This document shows positions 8,491 through 16,500 of a stretch of DNA of 21,555 bases, piece after piece. Every line of letters starts with the position of its first letter. Position 1 is the first letter of the stretch. The stretch spans positions 1 through 21,555 of IMG/VR virus record IMGVR_UViG_3300042328_000320; one strand, written 5' to 3'. Source of the DNA: a virus. The position numbers and the translations under genes were made by a program. The notes beneath the pieces are model-generated. The model was not told the DNA's origin, made no database searches, and worked only from the letters and a program-made list of their open reading frames with translations.

Positions 8491-8909
8491 GTAACTACCT
8501 AATGGATATGAATACTACAAGAGAGAACGTAGACAACAGAGCTATAGTGATCAAGGACTGGAACTATGGTCCTGTAAAGCTACAAGGTGATAACCTACAG
8601 TACTGGGACAAACTAGCAGGTATCTGGAAAGTAACACCACAAGTAGCAAAGAGACATCTATGTGCTAACTGTGAGTACTTCGATAATACTCCTGATATGA
8701 TGAAGCAGATGATGAATATTCTACCTGACTCATATGATAAGGATGGAGGTATCAGAGGATACTGCCATAAGTTCGACTTCATAGCACAAGCAGTACGTAG
8801 CTGTCAAGCATGGGGAGAGAAAGACTACTATACTGATGAAGCAAAGATGAAACCTGCTAAGATGAATGGTCTAGGTGATGATGACTTCATGACTAAGATG
8901 AATAAGTAA
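8487..8909 (+). CDS. Four-cysteine phage protein (possible metal-binding)
   Basis: 140 residues, with ATG 8487 overlapping the previous stop by four bases and AAGGA upstream. Four cysteines stand out: Cys59 and Cys62 in CANC, Cys93 in GYCHKF, and Cys106 in RSCQAW. The spacing C-x2-C-x30-C-x12-C, with an aromatic after each pair, is typical of a zinc- or iron-sulfur-binding fold and of a small protein type I recall next to phage portal genes. The N-terminal 50 residues contain WNYGPVKLQGDNLQYWDK. It has no membrane segment or signal peptide. It could be a structural, morphogenesis or redox-related factor; the sequence does not decide which. Confidence 0.6.
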   Translation: MSNYLMDMNTTRENVDNRAIVIKDWNYGPVKLQGDNLQYWDKLAGIWKVTPQVAKRHLCANCEYFDNTPDMMKQMMNILPDSYDKDGGIRGYCHKFDFIAQAVRSCQAWGEKDYYTDEAKMKPAKMNGLGDDDFMTKMNK

Positions 8910-8918
8910 GGAGTTATC

Positions 8919-9530
8919 ATGCCTGAAATGAATATAGGAAAACATACTAGTAATGATAATGGAATACTGGATGTAGGATATTTCAACGCTAACCAAGAAC
9001 TACTGAGAGAAAGTCTACTGACTGATCCAAGTGGGGGGATGTATGTTGTAGATAAACTAAGTAATGCTGTACATGAAGGAAGAGCATTTGCTATTAATTC
9101 CAAAGGCACTATCACTGCAGGAAGTACTCTGCGGATGCATGGTAGAACAGGTGATAAAGAAGTACACTTCGATCACTTCCACGTAGCAACAAGTAAAGGA
9201 TTCATAAGTCTAGCTCTATATGAAGCTCCAACAGTGACAGTACTAGGAAGTGTAGTACCAGCACTCAATAGAAAGAGAAACTCTCTCATAGTACCTACAA
9301 TGATTGTATATGGTGGATCTACTATAACAGTGAATGGCACATTACTGGAGGAACATACTATCTATGATACAGGTGGTACTGGTAGTCATCTGACACAAGG
9401 TAGTGGTGGTATAGATGCTGACTGGATACTGAAACCTAACACTGACTACCAGTTCATGATCACAAATACTGACAGTACAAGTGTGAACTATACTGCTCGC
9501 TTCATATGGGCAGAGAGAGATCCTATTTGA
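8919..9530 (+). CDS. Phage head/virion-associated structural protein
   Basis: 203 residues with an AAGGAG site ahead of ATG 8919. After an N-terminal segment (GKHTSNDNGILDVGYFNANQ) comes SNAVHEGRAF, then a beta-rich body with LALYEAPTVTVLG, and near the end DADWILKPNTDYQFMITN followed by ARFIWAE. This order matches a common phage virion protein type I recall, thought to be an all-beta, capsid- or connector-associated subunit. There is no enzyme motif. Its stop codon overlaps the TTGACA -35 box of the next promoter, so it closes the portal transcription unit. Decoration, head-fibre and adaptor roles are all possible. Confidence 0.6.
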   Translation: MPEMNIGKHTSNDNGILDVGYFNANQELLRESLLTDPSGGMYVVDKLSNAVHEGRAFAINSKGTITAGSTLRMHGRTGDKEVHFDHFHVATSKGFISLALYEAPTVTVLGSVVPALNRKRNSLIVPTMIVYGGSTITVNGTLLEEHTIYDTGGTGSHLTQGSGGIDADWILKPNTDYQFMITNTDSTSVNYTARFIWAERDPI

Positions 9531-9562
9531 CATTAAGCTAAGAATACGTTAAGATTTCAATA
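9527..9562 (+). promoter_or_regulatory. Sigma70-like promoter upstream of scaffold/capsid unit
   Basis: A perfect TTGACA at 9527-9532 is followed after 17 bases by TAAGAT at 9550-9555. The sequence directly after the -10 box, TTCAATA (9556-9562), is the same downstream element as at the promoters near 6002 and 21540. The -35 box overlaps the stop codon of the preceding gene. About 68 bases of leader follow before ATG 9631, with a tiny stem CTC-GTAA-GAG near 9605-9615. It probably drives the abundant capsid and scaffold proteins. Confidence 0.72.
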
Positions 9563-9630
9563 CGACCTACAAGTGAAGTCGATAAAAGCTCTAAATCAGG
9601 TAATCTCGTAAGAGGACACAAAGGACATGT

Positions 9631-9963
9631 ATGACAACAGAGGAACTCGAACTAATCGAAGACTCAAACAAAGAAGCTAAGGAAGCTATAGCTTTAGGTG
9701 AAGCATTCAAAAGACTGCTTGAGAATGAAGACTACCAGAAGGTAATCTCTAATGGTTATATCAAGGACTATGCTAAAGAGTTAGGAATGGCTATTGCTAT
9801 GAATACTGGAGCGTATGATACTGATAAGATGATTGAAGACCTGAAGGGTATCAATGCATTCGTAGGCTATGGTTTCAAGGTTGCTAATGCACACATGGCT
9901 GCAGAACAAGATCTGATAGAGAATGCTCGTTATGTTGCAGAAACTACAGAAGTAGAGGAGTAA
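9631..9963 (+). CDS. Small helical protein preceding scaffold
   Basis: 110 residues, first gene after the promoter at 9527-9562, with AAAGGA a few bases before ATG 9631. It is acidic and predicted almost entirely helical (EAKEAIALGEAFKRLLENED, DYAKELGMAIAMN). A pattern of EAKEAIxLGEAxKRL followed by a helical core is one I recall from small phage proteins encoded just upstream of scaffold genes. It has no cysteine, membrane segment or catalytic motif. The stop is followed by a three-base gap and the scaffold gene, whose ribosome binding site GAGGAG lies in this gene's end, so expression is coupled. A role in head assembly is inferred from location. Confidence 0.6.
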   Translation: MTTEELELIEDSNKEAKEAIALGEAFKRLLENEDYQKVISNGYIKDYAKELGMAIAMNTGAYDTDKMIEDLKGINAFVGYGFKVANAHMAAEQDLIENARYVAETTEVEE

Positions 9964-9966
9964 CAG

Positions 9967-11031
9967 ATGAGTGTAAATCTAGATAATATGTCTGATGAAG
10001 ACTTTGAAACACATATGAATAACCTTCCTAGAGAGGAAGAAGAGGAAGCAGTCATTGAGGACACTGAGCCTACTGATACTGTAGAAGATGAGACTACTAC
10101 TGATGACGATCAGAGTGAAGAGGAAGAATCTACAGAAGAAGAGGAAACAGAATCTCAAACTACTGATAGTGATGAAGAAGAGAACGATAGTACAGAAGAC
10201 ACAGAAGAGGATACTCAGGAAACCACGGAAATCGACTACAAAGCATTCTATGAGCAAGTAACAGCTGACTATAAAGCAAACAATAGAGTTATGCCTGGAT
10301 TGAAAGATCCTGAAGACTTTAGAAAAGCATTAGCTATGGCAAGTAACTATGCACTGAAGACTACTGCTATCAAACCTCATCTAGGTCGAATCAAGATGCT
10401 GAAAGATGTATCTGATGAAGAACTAAATGAGATGATGGACTTCAAGAATCGTAATCCTGAAGTTATCAAGAAAGCATTGAAAGATGCTGGTATTGATCCA
10501 CTGGATATTGATGTTGATGAGAAGGTAAGCTATCAGGCTAATGACTACAGAGTAAGCACTGCTGAAATAGAGTTTGAAGAGATCATTGATACTATCAAGG
10601 ATACTCCTGAGTTTGCTAGGACAAGTGAAGTAGTGACTTCTGTATGGGACGAAGCTTCTAAGAAAGCTATGCTGGATAATCCACATCTGATCAAAGCATT
10701 GAATGAAGAGATGCAGATGGGACGATATGATACCATCCAAGGTATGATTGATCAGCGTAAGCTATTAGGGAAGACTGGTGGAATGACTGATCTACAAATG
10801 TATCAAGAGATTGCTACAGAGATGCAGAGAAGTCAAGTACAACAGTCTGCTAAAAAAGTAGAAGTAGTAGCACCTGTACAGAAAGTTGAAGACCCTGCTG
10901 TAAAAGAACAAAAGAAACAAGCAGGGATAAGTACTAAGAAGACATCTAGTGCTGTGAAGAAGTATGACCCAACTAAGTTGAGTGATGAAGAATTCATGGA
11001 ACTAGTAGCTTCTGGTGCTAAGTTTATCTAG
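9967..11031 (+). CDS. Scaffold-like head assembly protein
   Basis: 354 residues directly upstream of the capsid gene, the usual place for a scaffold. Residues 22-90 are an extremely acidic, disordered stretch of Glu, Asp, Ser and Thr. A helical body follows (YKAFYEQVTADYKANN at 91-106; DPLDIDVDEKVSYQANDYRV later), then a Gln/Lys-rich linker and a compact end YDPTKLSDEEFMELVASG. Three similar short motifs, SDE(D/E) followed by a hydrophobic residue, occur near residues 9, 149 and 339, the last at the C-terminus where phage scaffolds often contact the coat. The body resembles scaffold proteins I recall from podophages. It would fill the prohead and leave during packaging. No protease signature is visible. 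Confidence 0.72.
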   Translation: MSVNLDNMSDEDFETHMNNLPREEEEEAVIEDTEPTDTVEDETTTDDDQSEEEESTEEEETESQTTDSDEEENDSTEDTEEDTQETTEIDYKAFYEQVTADYKANNRVMPGLKDPEDFRKALAMASNYALKTTAIKPHLGRIKMLKDVSDEELNEMMDFKNRNPEVIKKALKDAGIDPLDIDVDEKVSYQANDYRVSTAEIEFEEIIDTIKDTPEFARTSEVVTSVWDEASKKAMLDNPHLIKALNEEMQMGRYDTIQGMIDQRKLLGKTGGMTDLQMYQEIATEMQRSQVQQSAKKVEVVAPVQKVEDPAVKEQKKQAGISTKKTSSAVKKYDPTKLSDEEFMELVASGAKFI

Positions 11032-11039
11032 GAGATAAC

Positions 11040-12482
11040 ATGTTATATGGTAATGGCACAAATAGCTCTGTAGGAGCACAGTTTAATACATATGAGTACA
11101 AGCGTAAAGCTCTCATCGAGACAGCAAAAGCTGAGTACTTTTCACAATTAGGTGACTCTGAGAGTCTTACAAAGAACTACGGACAAAAGATCAAGAAGTA
11201 TCACTACCTTCCATTATTGGATGATCGTAATATCAATGACCAAGGTTTAGATGCAACTGGTGTATCTACTGCGAATGAGGTGACTATCACTATCACTACT
11301 GCAGATGGTGAAGATATCTTAGCTGTTGGTAATGGTTCTAATGCTGCAACTGCGTTGACTGCTGCACAAGCACGAGCAATGGTAATCTTCAAGCAAGAGC
11401 TTGGTATTGATATTGCAAATGCATTGTATGATACGTATGCTGAAGCTGTAGCTGCTTATGTTAATGGTGCTTCATCTACTGTAGCTAATCGTGGTTCATT
11501 GGTTGTAGGTGCTGCAGTTAATGCATCTGGTAACTTATATGGTTCAAGCAAGAATCCTGGATATATCTCTGGTAAATTGCCTACGTTGTCTGAGTCTGGT
11601 GGGCGTGTTAACCGTGTTGGTTTCAAGCGTTTAGAGCTAGAAGGTTCTATTGCTAACTATGGTTTCTTCTATGAGTGGTCTAAAGACTCTATGGACTTCG
11701 ATACTGATGAAGAGTTGTATACTCATATCAATCGTGAATCTGTACGTGGTGCTCGTGAGTTGTCAGAAGACATCATCCAAATGGACTTGCTAGCTGGTGC
11801 TGGTGTTATTCGTTATACTGGTGATGCAACATCATTAGCAACAACTGGTTACAATGCTACTGCTTTGTTGAACTCTGTAGTAACTTATGATGACCTTGTT
11901 AAGCTTGGTGTAACTCTTGATGATAACCGTTGTTCTAAGGACACAACTGCTATTACAGGCTCTAAAGATACTGATGTATTGAATATCCCTGCAGCACGTT
12001 ATATGTTCATTGGTTCTGAGTTGATTCCTACAATCATGCGTATGACTGATTATCACTCTGTGAAAGCATTTATCCCTATTGAGAAGTATGCTCAAATGAG
12101 TGCAAGTGGTAAGTACACTAATGCATTGCATGGTGAGATTGGTGCAGTAGCTGGATTCCGTATCGTAGTTGTCCCTGAGATGATGGGTTATGTTGGTGCT
12201 GGTGAGAATGTTGGTGCAGACCTTTCATACCTTAATGATGGTGCTAAGTACAATGTATACCCAATGTTGGTTGTAGGTTCTGGTGCATTTGCTCATATCC
12301 GTTTCCAAGTATCTGGTGGTATGTCTGACAAGTTCAACATCATCGTACGTAAGCCTGGAACATTCGCTAATGCTGATGATCCATACGAGAAGATCGGATA
12401 TAGCTCTATCCAATTCTGGCAAGGAACAATGATCCTTCGTCCTGAATGGTTGGCTAAGGTGCTCACGTTAGCTAAGGGGTAA
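11040..12482 (+). CDS. Major capsid protein, N4 gp56-like family
   Basis: 480 residues with an AGGAG site before ATG 11040. It has the hallmarks of the N4 gp56-type major capsid family: an N-terminal YKRKALIETAKAEYFSQLG region, then VNRVGFKRLELEGSIANYG and FFYEWSKDSMDFDTDEEL, followed by an acidic/basic helix RESVRGARELSEDIIQMDLL and later EIGAVAGFRIVVVPEM. The fold expected is HK97-like, forming the icosahedral shell. It follows the scaffold gene by eight bases. Unlike its neighbours it uses TTG, CTT, GGT and CGT codons heavily and few CTA codons, which fits a very abundant product. The stop codon lies in the loop of a stem at 12471-12489. Confidence 0.9.
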   Translation: MLYGNGTNSSVGAQFNTYEYKRKALIETAKAEYFSQLGDSESLTKNYGQKIKKYHYLPLLDDRNINDQGLDATGVSTANEVTITITTADGEDILAVGNGSNAATALTAAQARAMVIFKQELGIDIANALYDTYAEAVAAYVNGASSTVANRGSLVVGAAVNASGNLYGSSKNPGYISGKLPTLSESGGRVNRVGFKRLELEGSIANYGFFYEWSKDSMDFDTDEELYTHINRESVRGARELSEDIIQMDLLAGAGVIRYTGDATSLATTGYNATALLNSVVTYDDLVKLGVTLDDNRCSKDTTAITGSKDTDVLNIPAARYMFIGSELIPTIMRMTDYHSVKAFIPIEKYAQMSASGKYTNALHGEIGAVAGFRIVVVPEMMGYVGAGENVGADLSYLNDGAKYNVYPMLVVGSGAFAHIRFQVSGGMSDKFNIIVRKPGTFANADDPYEKIGYSSIQFWQGTMILRPEWLAKVLTLAKG

Positions 12483-12489
12483 ACCCTTG
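12471..12489 (+). other. Stem-loop containing the capsid stop codon
   Basis: AAGGG (12474-12478) pairs with CCCTT (12483-12487), extended by GC/GC with one bulged T. The loop GTAA holds the TAA stop of the capsid gene. No T-run follows, so it is not a normal intrinsic terminator; an mRNA stability or decay-blocking role is possible. Confidence 0.35.
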
Positions 12490-12508
12490 CTAAGCTTCTG
12501 GGCATAGG

Positions 12509-12526
12509 TGATTCTCTCAGGAGAGT
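12509..12526 (+). other. Stem-loop in the capsid 3' gap (UCAG loop)
   Basis: GATTCTC (12509-12515) pairs with GAGAGTC (12520-12526) around a TCAG loop, with one G-U pair. It lies between two other stem-loops in the 100-base gap after the capsid gene. It resembles the TTAG-loop hairpin at 13138-13159. Confidence 0.45.
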
Positions 12527-12534
12527 CTAACACT

Positions 12535-12554
12535 AAGAGTGGTATCATCCACTC
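12535..12554 (+). other. Perfect 7-bp inverted repeat after capsid gene
   Basis: AGAGTGG (12535-12541) and CCACTCT (12548-12554) form a perfect stem with a TATCAT loop. It is followed by ATAATAAAAAG, an A-rich rather than T-rich tail, so intrinsic termination on this strand is doubtful. TATAAT at 12554-12559 overlaps the stem edge but lacks a -35 partner and the TTCAAYA element. Confidence 0.5.
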
Positions 12555-12582
12555 TATAATAAAAAGATAACAAGGAAATAAA

Positions 12583-13131
12583 ATGAGTGAAGAAACCAAA
12601 GTACCAACTCCTAGAGAGTTATTAAAAGAGAAAGCTGACTTGCTTGGAGTTGAGTATAAGAGTAATGTAACAGATGCAAAGCTGTTAGAGTTAATCGAAG
12701 CTAAGATGAAGCCTGTAAAAGCTGAAGTGGTAGTGGAGAAATCAGAGGAAGAGAAAATACAGGAGACTATTGCTGAGAGTCGTACTAAGCTGATGAAGCT
12801 ACGTAGAGTGATCCTAACATGTAATGATCCACAGATGAAAGAATGGGATACTACACCTATCCTGAGCGTAAGTAACTCTATCATCACACTACCTAAGATT
12901 GCAATTCCACTGAATGTAGAGTGGCATATCCCACAAGGGTACTATGATCTATTGAAGAGTCAAAGATGTGGTATTGATGTAAAAGGTAAAGATGGTAAAG
13001 GTCGTACAATCACAGTACGTAAAGAGATTGCTAAGTACAATATCCAAGATCTACCTGATCTAACTATTGAAGAACTAGCTGAATTAAAGCAGATGCAGAT
13101 TGCACGAGATGGTGTAGCAAAAGCTGAATAG
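12583..13131 (+). CDS. Capsid-adjacent structural protein with N-terminal HeH/LEM-like helix pair
   Basis: 182 residues with AAGGAA before ATG 12583. The first 45 residues (LLKEKADLLGVEYKSNVTDA, then LLELIEAKM) look like the small helix-extended-helix motif common at the ends of phage structural proteins. A Lys/Glu linker follows. From about residue 68 comes a beta domain, LRRVILTCNDPQMKEWDTT, PILSVSNSI and NVEWHIPQGYYDLLKS, a pattern I recall in proteins encoded just downstream of N4-type capsid genes. The end is helical and acidic. It probably functions in head completion or as a minor head component. The gap before it carries three stem-loops, so its message may be separated from or reduced relative to that of the capsid. 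Confidence 0.6.
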   Translation: MSEETKVPTPRELLKEKADLLGVEYKSNVTDAKLLELIEAKMKPVKAEVVVEKSEEEKIQETIAESRTKLMKLRRVILTCNDPQMKEWDTTPILSVSNSIITLPKIAIPLNVEWHIPQGYYDLLKSQRCGIDVKGKDGKGRTITVRKEIAKYNIQDLPDLTIEELAELKQMQIARDGVAKAE

Positions 13132-13137
13132 TATGAT

Positions 13138-13159
13138 GATGGTCTCTTAGGAGGCTATC
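13138..13159 (+). other. Stem-loop with embedded AGGAGG
   Basis: GATGGTCTC (13138-13146) pairs with GAGGCTATC (13151-13159) around a TTAG loop, with two G-U pairs. The AGGAGG at 13149-13154 is partly in the loop and partly in the 3' arm. It could hide or expose a ribosome binding site for the micro-ORF at 13161 and affect the gene at 13183. Confidence 0.5.
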
Positions 13160-13160
13160 T

Positions 13161-13214
13161 ATGATATTATCAAGGAGAACATATGGCAGCAGTAACACAG
13201 TTTACAATCACTAA
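13161..13214 (+). CDS. 17-codon overlapping micro-ORF (leader candidate)
   Basis: ATG 13161 follows a perfect AGGAGG (13149-13154) with six bases between. It would encode MILSRRTYGSSNTVYNH and end at TAA 13212-13214, inside the gene starting at 13183 in another frame. The 13183 gene has its own AAGGAG site, so this may be a coupling leader or a chance reading frame beside a repeated ribosome binding site. Confidence 0.25.
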   Translation: MILSRRTYGSSNTVYNH

Positions 13215-13551
13215 AGGTAATGAACTAGAGTTCTATATCATCATAAAAGAGAATGGTACAGTATCTCCTCTAGTACTAGATCCTGCTGATACATTCTCAT
13301 ATAGCCTAGTCAATAAGAAGCATGGTACTAAGGTAGTAGAAGATGTTCCTATGACTATAGTTGACGGACCAAATGGTAAGATCAAAGGAGTTATAACCGC
13401 TGAAGTAAGTGCTACTCTACCGCATAAGGTAGGTAGTGCTGAAGATGGGTATATCCCAAGAGCAAGTCTACGTCTAATAGTGAATGGAGATACTGCTGCT
13501 CAAGGTATGTTCGTAGCATCTATCGAAGATGTATATGTTATAGTAGGATAA
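13183..13551 (+). CDS. Small phage structural protein (beta-rich)
   Basis: 122 residues with AAGGAGAACATATG at the start, the same 14-base ribosome binding site as the micro-ORF at 5917. The sequence FTITKGNELEFYIIIKENGT, LVLDPADTFSYSL, GKIKGVITAEVSATLPH and YIPRASLRLIVNG is all-beta and matches a small phage virion protein type I recall beside large tail proteins. It has no cysteine or enzyme motif. It sits between the capsid-adjacent gene and the giant fibre, with a three-base gap to the latter, so the two are probably translated together and may act together. Tail adaptor and head-completion roles are both open. Confidence 0.6.
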   Translation: MAAVTQFTITKGNELEFYIIIKENGTVSPLVLDPADTFSYSLVNKKHGTKVVEDVPMTIVDGPNGKIKGVITAEVSATLPHKVGSAEDGYIPRASLRLIVNGDTAAQGMFVASIEDVYVIVG

Positions 13552-13554
13552 GTC

Positions 13555-16500
13555 ATGGATATTGAAGTAGAATCTCCAATAACAGTAGAAGCTGAAGTAC
13601 AGACATATACACTAGTATCTGATGATATCTATGTAAAAAGATATGATACATCCAACATACCAGTATGGTACTCTAGTATGATAGAAAATCTCATAGCTAA
13701 CTCTGGAGCTATAGCAAATATGGATGATGTCATACAATATCTAAGTAGTCTGGAGGCTGGATACAATACTAAATTTGCTAACCTAGAGACTGCAGATTCT
13801 TCAACAAATGCACTGCTATCAAGTCTGGTATCTACTACTGGGGAGCATACAGCAGCAATAGCAAGTCTAGATACTACAAAGATAGATGCTACTAGTGCAC
13901 TAGCAATAGCACAAGATACAGTATCTTCATACTTTGCAGATGGAAGTGCAGGAGCATTCTTCGATAATAAGATATCAACATATGCAAGTGATGTTGAAGC
14001 TAATGCTAGTAATACCTCAGTGCTAGGAGCTACTCTCAGTGATGTATCTGCTAGAGTAACAACAGCAGAAGATGTGATAATATCTCAAGGACTAGATATT
14101 CAAACACTACTAGCATCTACAGATGGAAGTGTAGATACATACTACCAACCTGAAGCACCAGCTATAGCATACTATGGTGACTGGTGGATAGACATAGATT
14201 CTAATCCTATCAGAGCGTACAGATATGAAGATAGTAATGGACTGAATACTGGTACACTACTATGGACTGATAGATCTACTGATGTTGTAGCAATGACATA
14301 TATCAATGTATGGAAAGACAATACAAGAATAGATAATATCATAGATGGTACTACAGTAATAAGTATTGACAATGCCAAGATAGGGGATGTAAACATAGCT
14401 GCGTACGTAGCTTCTGAAATAGATAAAGAAGTTGTAGTATATAGTGGAAGCATTCCTCCTCGTATAAGTACTGAGCCTGGTGGTCTATACCCTGCAACTG
14501 CTAAAGCAAATGATATCTATATAGAGAAAACTACTTCTACTGGTACAAGCGGTGTAGTAGTAGATGTAGTAAATACATATACGTACAATGGATCAACATG
14601 GGTAGTAACAGGTACAAATAATAATTTGACTGCACTAGCTGATATGGCTGATGGTAAGAGAACAATATACAGAGGAACAACTGCTCCAACAAGCCCTGAT
14701 GTAAATGATATCTGGATACCAGAAACAGGTGTAGTAGGATACCTAGCAGGAGGACTCTACCAATGGACAGGTACTGTATGGTTGGAAACTACAAGGTACA
14801 CTGATGATACAGCAGTAACTGATTTTATCACTGATACATTCCTACCATTCAAAGACTTAGTAGATGCACAACTAGACAATCAGATAATATCATGGTTCAA
14901 AGAAGTACCTCCAACACTAGCTAATGAGCCTGCTTCACTATGGACTACTACAGTACTAAAAGATGAGCATCTAGCAGATCTATACTATGATACTGTAAGT
15001 GGTATAGCGTATAGATTCAACAAGAGTGCTGCTGGTGTATACAGCTGGGGAGTGATCAGTGACTCAGGTATAGGAGCTGCACTTCTAGCTGCATCAAACG
15101 CACAGGATACTGCAGATGGTAAACGTAGAGTATTCATAGCGCAACCTACTACACCATATGATATAGGAGACCTGTATGTGCCACTTACGAATAATGGTGT
15201 ATATCTGATCAATGATATATGGGTGTGTAATGTATCCAAAGCTGAAGGTACAGCATTCTCGCCTGCAGACTGGCAACTAGCTTCAGCATACAATACGCTC
15301 TCACAAGGTGTGACAGCACTGACAAGTACAGTAGGAAGTCTACAGACTCTAGTAGACAAAAAGGTAGAGACATTCCATCAGAGTACTGTACCACATCCAG
15401 CAACAACACTACTTGTAACAGATCCACTGCTACCAACATATGAAACATACGTAAAAGACATATGGTATGACACCGCAAATACGCACAAGACATATATCTA
15501 TCTCAACGAGGACAACTCTCTACAAGTAGATGATAATGGGCTTATAACTACTGCTGGTCCAGTAGTCATTAATTTATTGACTATCAGCGAGCTAGTAAAC
15601 GATGATGAGGATCTGGAAGGATCATTAGGACTCAATGGTGCTTACGATGACAGCATAAGATACTTCTGGGAAGAGATAGCAGTCCCTGATGAGGTATTCG
15701 ACAAGATTGATGGCAAGAAAACAATCTATGTAACACAGCCTACATCATACGCAGAAAACGACATCTGGATACCAAGTATTGATGTAACTATCACTGGTAC
15801 AGTATTTTTGAAAGACTCTGTGTATATATCTACTACTGATAGTGCAGTATTCGATAAGACTCATTGGAGAATAGCTACAAAGTATACTGATGATACAAGA
15901 GTAGATAATATCCTACAAGGAATAGAGCAAGTAGATCTATCACTTCATGTTAATAGCGCTGGGTGGCAAACATCTGATATGGTATCAAATTCAATCTCAT
16001 CTGCGTTGACTACACCATTAGCTGCTCTAGCGGATCTTGAAGAGGCTAGAGATGGTATCGTAGATACATTCTACCAGATAACTGCGCCAGCAAGTGGCAT
16101 GAGCTATGGTGATTACTGGGTTAACATAGATAGTGGAGCAACTCCTACAGTATATCGGTATGAAAATGTCAATGGAAGCAGCATTGCTCCTCTAGGTTGG
16201 CAGGTGAATACAGGCGAAGCCGCTAGGGCGCTTGCAGCAGTATATAAAGCACAAGGCGCTGCTGGTGCTGCTCAGATAACTGCGAACACCGCTAGTTCAA
16301 ATGCTACGCTTGCACTTAATCAACTTACGAATATTGCATCAGACAATATTCTATCTCCAGTAGAAAAATCTGTAGTGATAACTAATAAATATGTGATAGA
16401 TACAGAGCAAGCTGGGATTGATACCCAAGCAACGGCATATGCGATTACTACCGAGAAGACAGCATATGACAATGCAGTTTCCGCATTAACAACATATTTG

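Noticed and set aside
9563-9630. A tRNA or small RNA gene in the gap before 9631
   Set aside because: No cloverleaf pairing; only 3-4-bp stems are present, consistent with an ordinary leader.
9990-10240. Low-complexity acidic stretch as a separate gene or repeat element
   Set aside because: It is in frame with the scaffold and is a disordered acidic N-terminal region rather than a separate element.
12554-12559. TATAAT after the capsid stem-loop as a fourth promoter
   Set aside because: No -35 partner, no TG extension, no TTCAAYA element, and it overlaps the stem.
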